Source of the DNA: Nemertoderma westbladi | Taxonomy: Eukaryota; Xenacoelomorpha; Nemertodermatida; Nemertodermatidae | Assembly (NCBI GenBank): GCA_032718475.1 | Contig: JAUCBJ010008675.1 | Location: forward strand, 1-64,000 | DNA: 64,000 nucleotides | Reading direction: 5' to 3' | In this document: piece after piece, positions 1 to 11,476 of the stretch | How the letters are laid out: each line of letters opens with the position of its first letter | Position numbering within the stretch: the first letter of the stretch is position 1 | Made by a program: the position numbers and the translations under genes | Notes under the pieces: generated by a model | What the model was told of the DNA's origin: nothing | The model's database searches: none | The model's input: the letters and a program-made list of their open reading frames with translations, nothing else

Positions 1-1440
1 ACCACTCAGACGTTGATAGAATACACGGGGAGGCGGTCTACATTCGTAAATTTCGCCCACCCCTGAACAAACTCATACCTGGCGTCGCGTAGGTTTATAT
101 CCACATGTTTCAATTTTTATTGAGAGCATTTCAGTATAGCGGGCCACTTGTTTATTTAGTGATTTATTTTTCGCCATGCCCTATCGGATCTACTGTAGTT
201 TTGAGACGTTGTTTCACTTTTCAATTTTTTATTTTTTTCAACTTTGCAATATTTTGTCCCTTTAGTTATTATTCTTTACCATGATCTATCTGTGTAACTA
301 TATTATATTGTTAGAATGTTTGTACAATTCTGTATTTACAACTGTTCAATAGAACCCTGTTCAATAATAAAGGGTTATATCCGATGCATTTTATTTTTTA
401 TTTTTTATCTTCAGTTATTATTATTTTTTATTTATTTTTTACCATGGTGCCCCTTATTTTGTATTTTATCCACCCTATAACTGACCTACCATATTTTGTT
501 TGAGGTTTCTAATTTTTATGTACAACCATCCCTTTGTGCGCACTTTATCTGATCTACTGTACTCTTGTGTTTACTTTGGAGATGGTCAAGTTACTAAAAA
601 ATTTTCAATTTTTCATTGTCAGCTATTAAAATGTGGCGTGCCGGTAATTTAGTTTATTTTATGTTTAAAATAACCTATCGTAACTACTGTAGTTTAAGAT
701 TTTGCACAAGTTTAAATTAATTTATTCCAATACGCCGTGCCTTTATTTACTTTTAACGATGCCCTATTTGTTCTACTTATTTTATATGCCGTGTTCTTTT
801 ATTTAGTTCTACTATGCTATATGGTGCTCTATATTAACTTTTCCCGCCCCGTTATTTTAACTACTGTACTGTATATCTTTAGGTTCACCTGAATATTTTG
901 ATCTGTCAACTGTTAGTACGAATTGTACTGCTGTACTGCCTCTGCCTGACAGCCTACCGTACCATGGCCTACACGCTACACCGTACACCACGTAGCCCAG
1001 GCTGTCAGACTACAGAACCAGCATTACAAACCGGTAACGGTATCTGTGGTTTATTATTGTACAACATCTAACTGTATTATTTCAGTATTTATTTTATTGT
1101 AAGTCTATTGTTCGGTTTCTGAGTTTTACCAGGGCTTTGCAGTTTATTTCAGTATTTCGTTATTTATTTTAGTGTATTTCTGTAATTTCCTTACGTATTC
1201 AGCTATTCCATGTAGGCCTACTCTATTTGATTATTTAGTCTGTAATGCAGTAATGTGATTTCATATTGTTAATTATTTACTTGAGAATGGGCCTGGGAGC
1301 TCGAAATCGATCGTAACAAACTCTTTATTTTATAAGTTTATAGGGAATTTAGACCCCAACCTGCCTGCCTTAGAGGAGAGAGGATCCATAATGTATGTTT
1401 CAAATAATTCCCTGAAGTCGGCTTGTCGGTTTTTGAGGAA
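1..1440. other. AT-rich non-coding stretch, no gene seen
   Basis: The stretch is T-rich on the plus strand and has no convincing long reading frame. It lies immediately downstream of the minus-strand zinc-knuckle ORF, so it may be 3' sequence or an intron of that gene. Only the last ~105 bases at the window edge look coding-like (separate entry). Confidence 0.5.
6..107 (-). other. Possible short terminal coding exon at window edge
   Basis: On the minus strand about 30 codons are open and end in TGA at 6-8. The translation has a globular-looking composition (it contains YEFVQGWAKF and RLPVYS) and no low complexity. The last bases resemble the sequence around the TGA at 1867-1869 (both read ACGTCTGAG on the minus strand), so this may be part of a repeated copy of the neighbouring element. 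There is no start codon and no strong splice acceptor was identified. It could equally be chance. Confidence 0.25.
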
Positions 1441-1866
1441 TTATAAATAAGGATGGAACGCGTAAACTCCCTCGTAAGAGCGTCCAGGGTAGTAGCGATG
1501 GCGGGACTCACAATGTAAATCCGCGTTCGCTTCCCAAGCTCGGATGTAGCGCAGGGTAATCATCTCATCTACGCTCTCTAAATCACGATTAAAGGGGCAA
1601 TTATAACTGGCATGTCCTTTAAGTTGACAGTGGTGGCATTGAGTCATAAATTGGGGGCAGACTGCAAAAATATGAGAGTTATTAAGTCTGCAATACGCAC
1701 AATATATCTCCATCATCGGTTGTTCGTGGAAATAGGAGCAGGGTACGTCTGAGTCCATGGGGGTGAAATGGTCTCTCGATGCGCATAATCGACAACGTTT
1801 TCGAGAAACATAGTTAGCGTGTCGATAATCGTATGCGGTGAGACATTGTGGACCTTGATACCACTC
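1441..1866 (-). pseudogene. Zinc-knuckle protein tail (gag-like CCHC), after an in-frame TGA
   Basis: The frame is open from just after the TGA at 1867-1869 to a TAA at 1441; the first in-frame ATG is at 1758 (105 codons). Three Cys-rich patches are visible. One is C-x2-C with later Cys in the part upstream of that ATG. One is a knuckle-like C-x2-C-x5-H-x4-C. One is a classic zinc knuckle C-x2-C-x4-H-x4-C (CHHCQLKGHASYNC). Such knuckles bind single-stranded nucleic acid in Gag proteins and some cellular factors. The frame is the same as the preceding 1867-2074 exon, so the TGA either truncates the protein or marks decay. An independent small ORF starting at 1758 is also possible. Function beyond nucleic-acid binding is unknown. 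Confidence 0.5.
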
Positions 1867-2074
1867 TCAGACGTAGTCGTTATCGCTGCTCCGGGGCGCT
1901 GTAGGCTGGATCGCTTCAGATTCTAAGCATATTGGTTTGTCTTCCAATTGCATAGCTGAGGTAGGTGCGACTGTCTCCGCAAGCGGACCCACTGTGAACT
2001 TCCACGACAGAATAACCTGTGGGTATTCGGGGTCTTTGTATAACAGATGAATGTAAGTTCTGTATACAAACGTC
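1867..2074 (-). CDS. Predicted second exon of the unrecognised element protein
   Basis: The exon follows a good splice acceptor: a pyrimidine-rich TTTGCTCTCTTTCAG ending at 2075 on the minus strand, with a branch-point-like CTAAAC upstream. Joining it to the 2176 donor keeps the reading frame (CC|G completes a Pro codon). It encodes about 69 residues with a hydrophobic and aromatic first half (YIHLLYKDPEYPQVILSWKF) and a polar second half, then TGA. No known domain was recognised. The same frame continues into the zinc-knuckle region after the TGA. Splicing is inferred from sequence signals only. Confidence 0.5.
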
Positions 2075-2175
2075 CTGAAAGAGAGCAAATCCCGCGCTGT
2101 TTAGCTTCTCCGCAGCTGAGTCTCTTAGGCTGAGTTTGGTCAGAGCGCGGTCCTTGAACTGACTATCAACGTTAC
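2075..2175 (-). other. Predicted 101-nt intron
   Basis: On the minus strand the interval runs from GTAACG to TTTCAG, canonical GT-AG ends. Without splicing, the 616-codon frame stops at TAA (2172-2174), inside this interval. With splicing, the frame continues for about 69 further codons. The signals and phase fit, but the donor is only moderate. Confidence 0.5.
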
Positions 2176-4022
2176 GGAACGGAGTCAGAAAGCGCCTTGA
2201 AATTCCATCCGTATTCTTGAAAGGCAAGATGTCCGATGGAGGTTCGTTGTACTTTGGTAATGCCGCTGGGTGTATTGGCATACATAGTGCGGAAGAAACC
2301 TCGGCCTTCTGCCCAGGGAGCAATCAGCTGAGTATCCACGAAAGGGTATGGAATGTTTTCCATATTCCGAAAGTCGTTTTGTAGATCTCCATAAACAGCC
2401 GAGCCGATTTTAAGGATTCTTTCGTTAAACAACATCTCGAGCACGGGTTGGGGTAACATCGATCCATCGATACCCATGGCCGGTTTGCGCTCGGTGTCGG
2501 CGACGTAATGCTGCGCGAGCTCGAATTGTCCATGTCGGAGTCTCTTTTGTGTCTCAGTAAGAGTTTCAAAAGAATAATCAATCACATCGGAACACGCTCG
2601 AGTAAATACGTGGGTAGAACCAGCGAGTCCTCGTACGTGTATCATCCGCGTAGTTCCCAGTTCTCCAACAGGAACGCTACCTTCGTTGTCGTAGGTGACA
2701 ACTCCATACATCTCGATAACATTAAGAGTCTCATTCCACTCTTTAGTGGCGTTTTCGAGAGTCATTCCCATAGGATGCCACAAGGTAGCGCATTCGCTAG
2801 CATTAGGTAGGTCTCTATACTTTAAATATTGTGTGGTATATGTTTCCACATCTCCATATCGTTGTATTCTTTCCTCCTCGAATAACACGTCAATATTCCA
2901 GTGTACTAAACGAGTTTTGATGAATCCATCAAGATTATACGGAGGTATTGTTTCTTTCTCTATTCTGGAAACATTGTATGGTTTTCGAAATGAGTTTATT
3001 TTAACCAACTGATCCAGATGTTTATGCAGTTGTTCGAGTTCGACAAGATCGAGAGGATTTATGAGTGGCAAAAACCTCAGACTATGTGTAGGATCTTCCG
3101 GTTTTACCATGTAATATTGTGTTAGGTTAACGTAATAAGGGTGATCTTTGATCCCATAAAACGAGTCCGGTAAAGGTCTAGCGCGTATATTTACATCGTG
3201 TACCATGCGACGGACAAGATCCGCTCTATTGTCCGGAGGTTCAACGAGTATACCATCGACACGAGCGGCTTCGATGGGTGGACGTTGCAACATGGGAGCG
3301 TCAGCGATAAGCTCTCTAGATCTTAGGTTGATATCAACCGGTTGAGGTTGTATCGTCGCAAAGAGTTTGTCTCCGAAATGGGGAACCATCGAGGGATGAA
3401 GGATGGTTTTAGAGTAGAGATCCGTCATAAGGATTTGAGCTTCGGGTTGAGCTAAAGCTGCTTCTTCTCTCTCATCTAGTTCTATATGTCTCTCCTCGAG
3501 CTGATTTTCCTCCGCTTGTTGTTGTAGACGCTCATCTAGGAACTCTTGTAAAGAGTAGGTTCGTCCACGTTTGATGTCCTCTTCGAGATTTTGTATTTCT
3601 CTATCGAACTGGGGTAAAGCTAATTCCTTCACCGCTTGGACTTGTTGTTGCAATTTACGTTTCTCCAAAAAATCGTAAGTTCCTTTTCCGATTTTCTGCC
3701 GAATAGCATCTAACGCGTTTCGTACGACGCTCTCTTCGACTTCCGTAACGGGTTGTATCGAGGTGAAGCCGGGACGGTTGTATGGGTTAAACGGCGATAT
3801 TAGATGACCGCGTCCCAATCCAGTTAGGTAGGGTTGGCGAATATCTAGTGAGCCTACTACCGGAGTACCACCGATCAACTGTTCGGGTAACACTAGATCT
3901 TTGAACAGTGAGTACAGTTCGGGAGGATCCGTGATACTATTAGGATCAAGAGTCTGAGGTCTAACCGAGGAATGAGGAGGTCTGACCGAGTATTCCGGAA
4001 CTCTGATCATTGGTTTGTTCAA
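2176..4022 (-). CDS. Unrecognised element protein, large exon (copy 1)
   Basis: A 616-codon frame, by far the longest ORF not explained by retroelement pol. I do not recognise the family. The N-terminus is Pro-rich (IRVPEYSVRPPHSS). Residues ~130-195 form a charged, Gln/Glu-rich helix that looks like a coiled coil (ERLQQQAEENQLEERHIEL). The remainder is mixed and globular-looking, with no signal peptide or membrane helix, so it does not look like an envelope protein. The frame is open for about 35 more codons upstream of the ATG at 4022, and that upstream part (FDVSPTVARLKRS) is matched by a decayed relative at 11477-12260 (VDVSPMLTRLERS). The true start may therefore lie in another exon or fused ORF. 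Related sequence lies next to BEL/Pao pol in copy 2, suggesting it belongs to a mobile unit. Confidence 0.65.
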
Positions 4023-4099
4023 GGATCGTTTGAGTCGAGCGACCGTAGGGGATACGTCGAACAGGTTTCGCTCGAAACTCCCATAAGTATATCGTGTAA

Positions 4100-5300
4100 A
4101 ACTGTGTTTGTTATGTTTTTGCCCAGAGCCTAAGAACCGGCTTTTGGCACCTCCGTGTTTTCAGTTTTTAGTCTTACACTAGTAGGTTTAATTATAAGGG
4201 CATATATCCTTTAACTGACATACCGATCAAACTCATGGAATCACTGATCTGGGAATACACTGACTGCTGACACACGGCTTTTAACAACTGCTGAAACTGC
4301 TAAAATTACCTGCTCAATCGATACTGTATACTGCTATTTGTTGTCGGTTATTCATTATATTTGTTGATAAATTATTATATTGGAATAACGAGAAATAACC
4401 CCGAAAACCCAATATTCTTGATATACCGAAGGTAAGAGAGAAAGGTTACCAATAACGATTGTGACTTATGTTAAAGTGGTTTGAAGTGAATCTAATGTTA
4501 TTTGATAGACCCTACATGAGTCAGTCTGTGTTCCTTTTATATGTGACTAAAATCAGTGAAGATTGGCAGATTAGTGTGCAGTATTGTGCAGCATTGTGTA
4601 TGAGTGAGTCTGTTAAAGAAGCAATTCCTAAAGAATGCGCCATATATGTGAATTATAATTAAGCCATATCGTTGTGAGTAGTTTAAGTCATAACTCTGTT
4701 TATATAGATAAAGCGCCACGTCCTAAAGGAACTGTTAATATTCCCGAAGGTGAATAATATTGTCAGAGATTATATAATACTGTCAGTCGAATAATACATT
4801 AGGCTTACATAGCAATAAAATTAAACCGTCGAACCCAATCTCCCGGGAATATCCAGCGGGTGAATGATCGCGCACAGATTGGTTTCGACTAGTGTAGTGA
4901 ATCAAATACTTGTCATAGACTAAAAGCGATTTAATATCTAGAAGACATCTTAATTTGGTGGGTTAAACTGCCAAAAGTCTGAAAGCGCGAACAGAAGTCT
5001 CGTGGTAAGGGTGAACGGGAATAACGAGGTAATGCGTCTGCGACGTGTACGTATAATATATTATCATATATATAACGCAACGGAACAATAGCGTATAGCA
5101 GCTAACTAGGTAACGGAGTGCGGCTACGGTAGGATGTAGGTAACACAGTGCAGCTACGGTACCAGCAGCTGTGCAGTCGGCAGGTACCGGTCGTGTGCTG
5201 ACGTGCACACCCTGCACCGTGTACTGACACACTGTATGTCAGGCCGATCGTCAGGCCATGTGAGACAGACAGACGGTAGGTACTAACCGGCTGGTGTAAC
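4100..5300 (+). repeat. Leader-like region of copy 1, inverted match to 25250-26335
   Basis: Bases ~4110-5000 align, reverse-complemented, with ~25540-26335 upstream of the copy-3 gag-pol. Shared landmarks include 'cggttattcattatatttg', 'taaagcgccacgtcctaaagg' (with small differences) and the start of the 'acctccgtgtt' block. Weaker similarity, including GGTACCGGT words, seems to continue to ~5300. In copy 1 this region sits directly upstream of the unrecognised protein gene; in copy 3 it leads towards gag-pol. It is therefore probably an intergenic/promoter region of the element. No CDS is seen in it. Confidence 0.6.
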
Positions 5301-5834
5301 TTATCTTTTTACCCAGTTTGTGTGCCGAAGTCGAGGCAGGGACCACTACTAACTAGGGTGACATCCATTCACCACAGTCATATAAAGTCAACACAAACAT
5401 CGGGTAAAGTAAACTGTAAGGCGTACATACGTAATATAACTAACTATGAACACACTAAATAGGAGTATACAACTATAATAACAATGGAGCAATGATAATC
5501 ATGTGTGCAAAAAAAACAGTTGGCCAACTTAGGTGTCGAACTCGGTATGGTTGGGAGCAGGTACACATGCGTTATCCCCCAAGCTAATCGGGGTGTTGGG
5601 TAACAGTTGGTGTGCGGGTGGTATGATAGGACATACTGGTTGCACCTCCATATTAGATCGAAAATGTTCACAAACAAAGCGAAGAAAGAGTTCAAAATAG
5701 TATGTAATACAGCTAAGTTTTTCAAACTAAAAGTCACTAATCGGTTTGTTTCGCCATTAGCGGCTGGAAGTCACCACGGATGATTATAATCTCATTATGT
5801 ATATATCGCAACTAACTAACTCGCAGAAGAAGTA
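5301..5834. other. No gene seen
   Basis: The stretch lies between the copy-1 leader and a poly-G run. Reading frames here are short and not domain-like. It could be more decayed element sequence. Confidence 0.4.
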
Positions 5835-5853
5835 GGGGGGGGGGGGGGGGGGG
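5835..5853 (+). repeat. Poly-G run (19 nt)
   Basis: Uninterrupted G tract, one of twelve such G/C runs of 16 nt or more in the window. It lies between the copy-1 leader and the gypsy integrase relic. Confidence 0.95.
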
Positions 5854-5908
5854 TTAATCGCAGCTAGTCAATGACGTCGGATGGGGCGAGCCATGCACAC
5901 AGGACGCA

Positions 5909-7083
5909 TCAGGCGCGAGTTTTTATGGGAAACCGTAATATTCGGGTGGTTTGCGCACCCTGTGAGGGTGCTGTCGCTGGGAGTTGGGTGGGTCCAGGAT
6001 AACTGGGGCGGGTTGTGGGGCTGGTAGTGGCTCCACCGGTGGGTCGAACGCATCCACGGAGGGTAGTGCGCTGCCAGGGACCTGGCTGGGTAAGACTCGT
6101 TGAGGGACTCGAAATTGGAGTCGGACTAGAGGTCGACAACTGTAGTGGGTTGTGCGATTCGTGGTACGAGGAAGCAGTTGGCCTGTGGGACCCTGTAGGT
6201 GTATGCGCGGAGTTGTGATTGGAGCACCATGTGCTGTCGGTAGCGCTAACGATATACCGGGGGCTAGCGCCTAAGCGGGGGGTGTCAACATAGAGGTGTA
6301 CAAGGACATTCATGTTGAGGGCAGTGAACCCAGGTAGGACGTGGGGCAGTGAACCTTGGAGCATGCGCTGGCTGCATGGTTGGCAAGGCGACGGTAGTGT
6401 TGGGCAGAGATGATCGCAGTGTCGTCCAATGGGAGTTGGTCACCGGTAAATTGATCATGCTGGAAGAGGATCTCGCGTGCAGACAGCCCGGGATCATGGA
6501 GTCAGGCGTTAAGGTGGGCCACCGCAATGGCAAGGGATGTAGATGAAAAGGGTCCGCCGGAGGGACGGAGCTTAACTACCTTGGCTTGCAGTTCTCCGAT
6601 GGTGTGTTCGGCAATGGGATTTTTGTTAATATTCTTCCAGGCGCTGACTTCGAGGAAGAGGTGGTGGGACTTGAGGGTGGGGTCACCAACGAGGGCCTGA
6701 AAGCCTGGGCCGGGGTCTGTCCGGATGATGGCGAGGGGGCCGCTAAGGGGAAACATACCAAAGGCCAGGTTTATTACGGCGTCGCGCAGAGTGTCCTGTT
6801 GTTCGTCGGGAATTATGACGGCATTAGTGTAGGATGACACAGTTTTCGCGGATAAGAAGGATCCACTGTGAATAGCGGTGGAAGACATCAGCGGTAAACA
6901 ACTGGCCGACGACAGAGGGTGGATTGGGGGAGGACTGGATCGGGGTACCGAACAACAAGAGTCCCACAAGAAATGAAAACAAATAAGTTGGTGCCAGTTC
7001 CCAAGAAGGGCAACTCTATGGTTCTTTTTGGGGAATCTCATTGATCTCGATTGCTGCAAAACTATACAATAGAATGTATACAA
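5909..7083 (-). pseudogene. Ty3/gypsy-type integrase relic
   Basis: The minus strand carries an integrase core of an invertebrate gypsy clade. Visible blocks, in order, are a VSSYTNAVIIPDE segment, RTDPGPGFQAL with a catalytic-type Asp, and NKNPIAEHTIGELQ with the Glu region. After an in-frame TGA where relatives usually have Arg, there follow LSARE and QLPLDDTAI. The C-terminal domain (LVHLY, RYIVSATDSTWC) is then in a different frame. The fragment is thus broken by at least one stop and one frameshift, and the N-terminal zinc-binding part was not seen. It is wedged between copy 1 and copy 2. Confidence 0.7.
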
Positions 7084-7113
7084 TAGATATTACAATAGAT
7101 ATCTATACAATAG

Positions 7114-9127
7114 ATATTTTGGTCATGTTCTCCCTACGTATTCCTATCAACCTGATATTGATACTGACGTAAATACTCCCGAATGGTTAGGAGGACCTGA
7201 CTTTCTCTACAGAGAAGAAGAAGAATGGCCTCCCCATCTCACAACAGCAGAGATCAGACAGGCCAAGGGAGCGGAGAAAGTTAAACCCAAAACTCGAGCG
7301 AGTAAATCGAAGTTGTTTAAACCTGCGGTTGATCTATCGGTATTATTTACTTCCGGAGAGGATGCTTTGGATCAGAAACCCACCGCCACGACTAAAGAAG
7401 TCTTGGAAATCCGTGACAAGGATTGGAAATCTGGAATACCAGATATTTCGCAAGGACTCTCACCTCTCTTGCAGAGAGCGATACGTCACTACAGTTCCTG
7501 GAATCGGCTCTGTAAAGCTGTCACCTATTTGAAACGATGTTTTCATCATCGTTACTCCGGGACAAAGACCAATAGTGATGATGCTCCATCAACATCTGCA
7601 CGAGTCCATGTTGTTAAAGATCTTCCTAAATACAAGATATCCGACAGGTTTCTAAAGGAGAAGATCAGTTACCAGGAGCATGATGAAACCAACAAACAGA
7701 TGCTGAGACTCCTACAATGCTATGAGGATTCCGATAAGTATTTCCTGTTGTTAAGAAATCCACAGATGCGCTTAAGGGATCGCTTCTCTAGTACCATGAT
7801 AGATGGGTTAATACGTGTTGGAGGTCGGCTGACCAACGCCCCGTTATCCTTTGACACTAAGTTTCCCATACTCATTAGAAATCTTGATATACAAATCAAG
7901 ATGATTGTAGATGTTCATAGCAAACTGTACCATGCTGGTAGAGAACGAGTTCTGAGCGAAATTCGAACTCGCTACTATTTTTATAAACCCCGTAGGGCTC
8001 TGAACCAAGTTCTTAGGAACTGCATACCCTGTAGGAAAGCATTCAGTAGGCCTTTGACACAGCGAGAGGCAGAATTACCTAGGGAAAGAGTAAGCTTCTA
8101 TGAACCACCCTTTACTAATACCGGTGTGGATTTATTTGGCCCTATTGAAGTATATCGTGCCCGGACTATAGTCAAGAGATGGTGTGTCATCTTCGTTTGT
8201 ATGACTTGTAGAGCTATCCATCTCGATATGGTAAACGATCTATCCACCAACAGCTTCGTGTTGAGTTTACGACGACAGATCGCTCGCTTCGGAACCAGTA
8301 ACACGATGAGATCGGATAAGGGAACGAACTTCATTGGCGCCAACAACGAAATTCAAGCTTACGTAAAGGACTGGAACAAAAGACAGGTGGACGATCAGCT
8401 AAGGATAACAGCGTCTAGCTGGACCTTCAACGCCGCCGACGCCCCTTGGTGGGGAGGAAGTTGGGAGAGATTGATTAGGAGCGTGAAGACTGCGTTCCAC
8501 TTTATTGTGCCTTGTCGCGCTTATCTCACCGACGAACTATTGCGGACGTTAATGGAGGAAATCGCCGCCTATCTCAACGAAAGACCGCTTATGCCAGTCT
8601 CTTCAAATCCTGATTCCCTGGAAGCGCTAACACCCGCGCACTTTCTACTGAAGAAACCCGTAGCCATGCTCCCACGATCGGAGATCACAGACGGAGACGA
8701 GTACTGCCGTCGAACCTGGCAACTTATGCAGTTGCTATCCCGTCGTTTCGCTGACCATTTCGAGAAACATTACCTGCCCACTCTACAACTTCGAACTAAG
8801 TGGTTTGCGCAGCAAGAAAACGTCAGCGCTGGAGACATGGTGCTTATTGTGGACCCCGATCTCCCACGTAAGCGATGGCAAACAGGACGTATCATCGAGA
8901 CTTATATCTCGAGCGATGGTTTGGTGCGATCAGTAGAGCTCGTCGTCATGCGGCGGAACTTTAAGAAACCAGGGATAGTCTTTGAGACTCAACAGCTCAA
9001 TCGCCCAGTGGGTCGTTTATGTTTACTGGAAAGAGACAGAGAGCTCTCCGGAAACTATGGAAGGCAAGAAACTCTTCCCACGACCACTTCCCTAATCCAA
9101 CCGACATCTAGGGACTCCCCAACTTAA
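7114..9127 (+). CDS. BEL/Pao pol fragment: RNase H remnant plus intact integrase (copy 2)
   Basis: Similarity to the copy-3 pol starts at ~7114 inside RNase H (FGHVLPTYSY). About 400 bp are then missing compared with copy 3, and the frame is open from a WLGGPDFLY block; the first ATG is at 7313 (604 codons). In order there is an Integrase_H2C2 zinc finger (HSKLYHAGRERV...NCIPCRK) and an rve core. All three catalytic acids are in place: Asp in TGVDLFGP, Asp in MRSDKGTNF, Glu in GGSWERL, the last two 49 residues apart. A DUF5641-type C-terminal domain (GDMVLIVDPDLPRKRW) follows. This is the hallmark layout of BEL/Pao integrases, which insert cDNA into host DNA. No stop or frameshift is seen in the integrase, but protease and RT are absent, so the copy is not autonomous. 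Confidence 0.85.
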
Positions 9128-10783
9128 TATCGTTCGGAGTGGGCGTGTGACTCTATTATTTTATATTATTTTATTATTTTTATATTTATGTATGTATTAC
9201 TATGTAATTTTATTATAATCGTTTTATTTAATTTAGTAGAATATTATTTAGCGATTATTTTGTAGAATAGTGCAATATATTCGTGTTTATTACGTACGTA
9301 ATTACTTATATTATATTTAGTGAGACGGCGAAGAAATAATTATTTTTCTCTTTCCTTACTGTCCGTATTATATTATAAATACGTAACTACAGTAAGATGA
9401 AATGTCCGTACTTATTAAAGTACAATAAAGCCACTACTATATTTAAGTATTATTGGTAGGCAGAGTATTAGGAATGCAAAGTTCAGATCCTCGTGTCTCG
9501 GCTAAACCAAGCTCTGGGTAGACCTTGGAAACGACTTGCCTCTTCACACTGACATTGCTTCGTGCGATATTGCTCTCATACCGTATATTAAATAATACAT
9601 ATAGTAGCGTGATGTCCCTTTAACAGTAGCGTATAACGCAAAATAAATCTGTTAAACCCTTTGACCATCTGTAATTCTAGTCGATTAAGATATCGCGGCA
9701 CCCACCGATATACTTGAAAGACAAATTCTAGAATCAGTGGTTAACGTCCCCAGACAAGTTCTGGAATAAATCGGTGCCCATCTCAAATATTAATTAGTTA
9801 ATATTTACAAATCAAATAAGTCAAAATCTGTAAAATTCAGATCCTTCAACAATTCTAGTCAATTAAGATATCGTAGCATTTACCGATATTCTTAAAGAGA
9901 CAATTTTCTTAGAATTAAGGATCTTGTGTCCCTAGACATGTTCTAGAATCAAAATATGTCCATTTAATTATCAAATAATAAAATTTCAGGGAATAAATTT
10001 AAATTCATGTCTTTTAATGAATTTAATAAATTGCCATTTTACGCAATTTATAACAGTTCCCAAAATTCCATTAATTAATAGATCAAGGGAGCGGAGATTT
10101 ATATTATTATGCGTATGCGTGTACGAAAGTCTCCCAAACATAGTTAATAGCCGATAAAATTCATAAAGTCATGTATAAAACAGAACATTGACTATTAAAG
10201 AATACTATTAAATAACATCCCAGATCTGTATGCATTGGAATCACCCTAATTCTACCGCTAGCTTTGCATAATGTCACCATAGCAACAACCACGCTAGAAT
10301 TAGAATTGAGTTAAAAGAACAATAGAAAGCTTGTCCCATTGAATAGCATAGGGAATAAATAGCGCACTACTAGTATCCAAGGATACATAATAATACAGTG
10401 ACATTCTGGAAGGCATTGACTAACGGACAAATGGCCCGAATGTGTGTAAGTTGTGACCAGTTGTGTGTGTGGTATTTGTGAGTTTTAGGTTAGGTGAATG
10501 TTACTGCTAAGGTGTGTTTACAGTAGCTAGTCGCAATCGTAAAAGTAACCTAACTCTCCAAGGAAAACCTGAAGTACATCTAAGCCTTTGGGACGGACAG
10601 TCGAGTGACTTGTGCCGGTTGTCGTTGTCGTTGTGCGGCTACGTCGTTGGCGAAAGTACAGCGGCGACGACACATCGGCGCTGAGGATCTCGTACTGTCC
10701 GGGGGTTAATTGGAGTAGGCAGCGACGCTCGCTAGCCTAAATATAAACTCCTTATAATATGGATAAACTCATATATAGCAGAT
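9128..10783 (+). repeat. Conserved 1.65 kb spacer between pol and the 230-codon ORF (copy 2)
   Basis: No long ORF. The first ~350 bases are very AT-rich, with AATAAA at ~9424 (after gtac) and ~9641. Bases ~9660-9950 contain an imperfect direct duplication of about 180 bp, recognisable by repeated 'caattctagtc.attaagatatcg' and 'cagacaagttctggaat'-like blocks. The last 300 bases are GC-richer and lead to the ATG at 10784. Almost the entire spacer is present in inverted orientation at 13414-15044. It is too unlike the region upstream of the copy-3 gag to be called an LTR. Confidence 0.6.
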
Positions 10784-11476
10784 ATGACGGAGTTGATAGA
10801 AGATGGTCTTGGTATCGGGGAGCGATATACTCTACTTTTACAAGCGTTTGTTGATAGCTTAATACGCGGCGACGTTAGTCCAACTGCTGCGGAGGACGAT
10901 GGTCGTTATATCGAACCGACAATGTCCCAAGTGCAGCTCTCGCGAGAGTTGGACTATAGAAAATTCGCTGCTCGATATACGCAGCGTAATGGTACGTATA
11001 TGGGCTTCTTAACTACTGGTCATCCTATCGATTTACACGATACGGACAATGTCGACACCAAAAGGGAAATGGTACGATTGAAATATCCTACCCAGCGGAG
11101 GCGGAACGATAAACCGAGAATGGAACACGAGAATTCTATTCGAAACAGACTCGAAAGAGAAGACGTTGAGGAGCCGGATAAACGCAGCGACTTCAACGAT
11201 TATCTGGAATTCCTGATAGAAACATATCTCAATATTACCAGTCAACAAAATCTAGAAACTCGATATCCTCAAGGTATACATCATGACCGCATGGTAGAAC
11301 TCAAACGGCTCGATTCCCCTATGATGTATCTTACCGCCGATCGACCGCTACCTGTTGTACCGAATAGCTTCGAACGGATGGAGGAATATTGTAAGCTGGA
11401 GAAAGATCACTCGCGTTTCCCCTACAAGACGTACGTTTTTGGGTATTATTACGGTAAATGCCCTAGACCCAACTAA
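10784..11476 (+). CDS. Unrecognised 230-codon element ORF (copy 2)
   Basis: The ORF starts MTELIEDGLG and ends CPRPN before two consecutive TAA codons. In copy 3 the corresponding codons are CAG CAA, and the frame runs on into ERHKHPRR, so the stops here are probably mutations of a longer ORF. Just downstream, sequence related to the copy-1 protein begins (VDVSPMLTRLERS), suggesting one longer fused or spliced protein. The sequence is hydrophilic, with many Arg/Asp/Glu residues (RLEREDVEEPDKRSDFNDYL), no membrane segment and no signal peptide. No Pfam-type domain was recognised. Its position 3' of a retroelement pol is where an env or accessory ORF can lie, but it has no envelope features. 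Confidence 0.6.
   Translation: MTELIEDGLGIGERYTLLLQAFVDSLIRGDVSPTAAEDDGRYIEPTMSQVQLSRELDYRKFAARYTQRNGTYMGFLTTGHPIDLHDTDNVDTKREMVRLKYPTQRRRNDKPRMEHENSIRNRLEREDVEEPDKRSDFNDYLEFLIETYLNITSQQNLETRYPQGIHHDRMVELKRLDSPMMYLTADRPLPVVPNSFERMEEYCKLEKDHSRFPYKTYVFGYYYGKCPRPN

Noticed and set aside
9128-10783. Spacer considered as an LTR of the BEL/Pao element
   Set aside because: I found no matching direct repeat upstream of the copy-3 gag; the only other copy is the equivalent spacer of the other element.
10784-11476. 230-codon ORF considered as an envelope gene
   Set aside because: No signal peptide, transmembrane helix, Cys pattern or cleavage site; composition is hydrophilic and charged.
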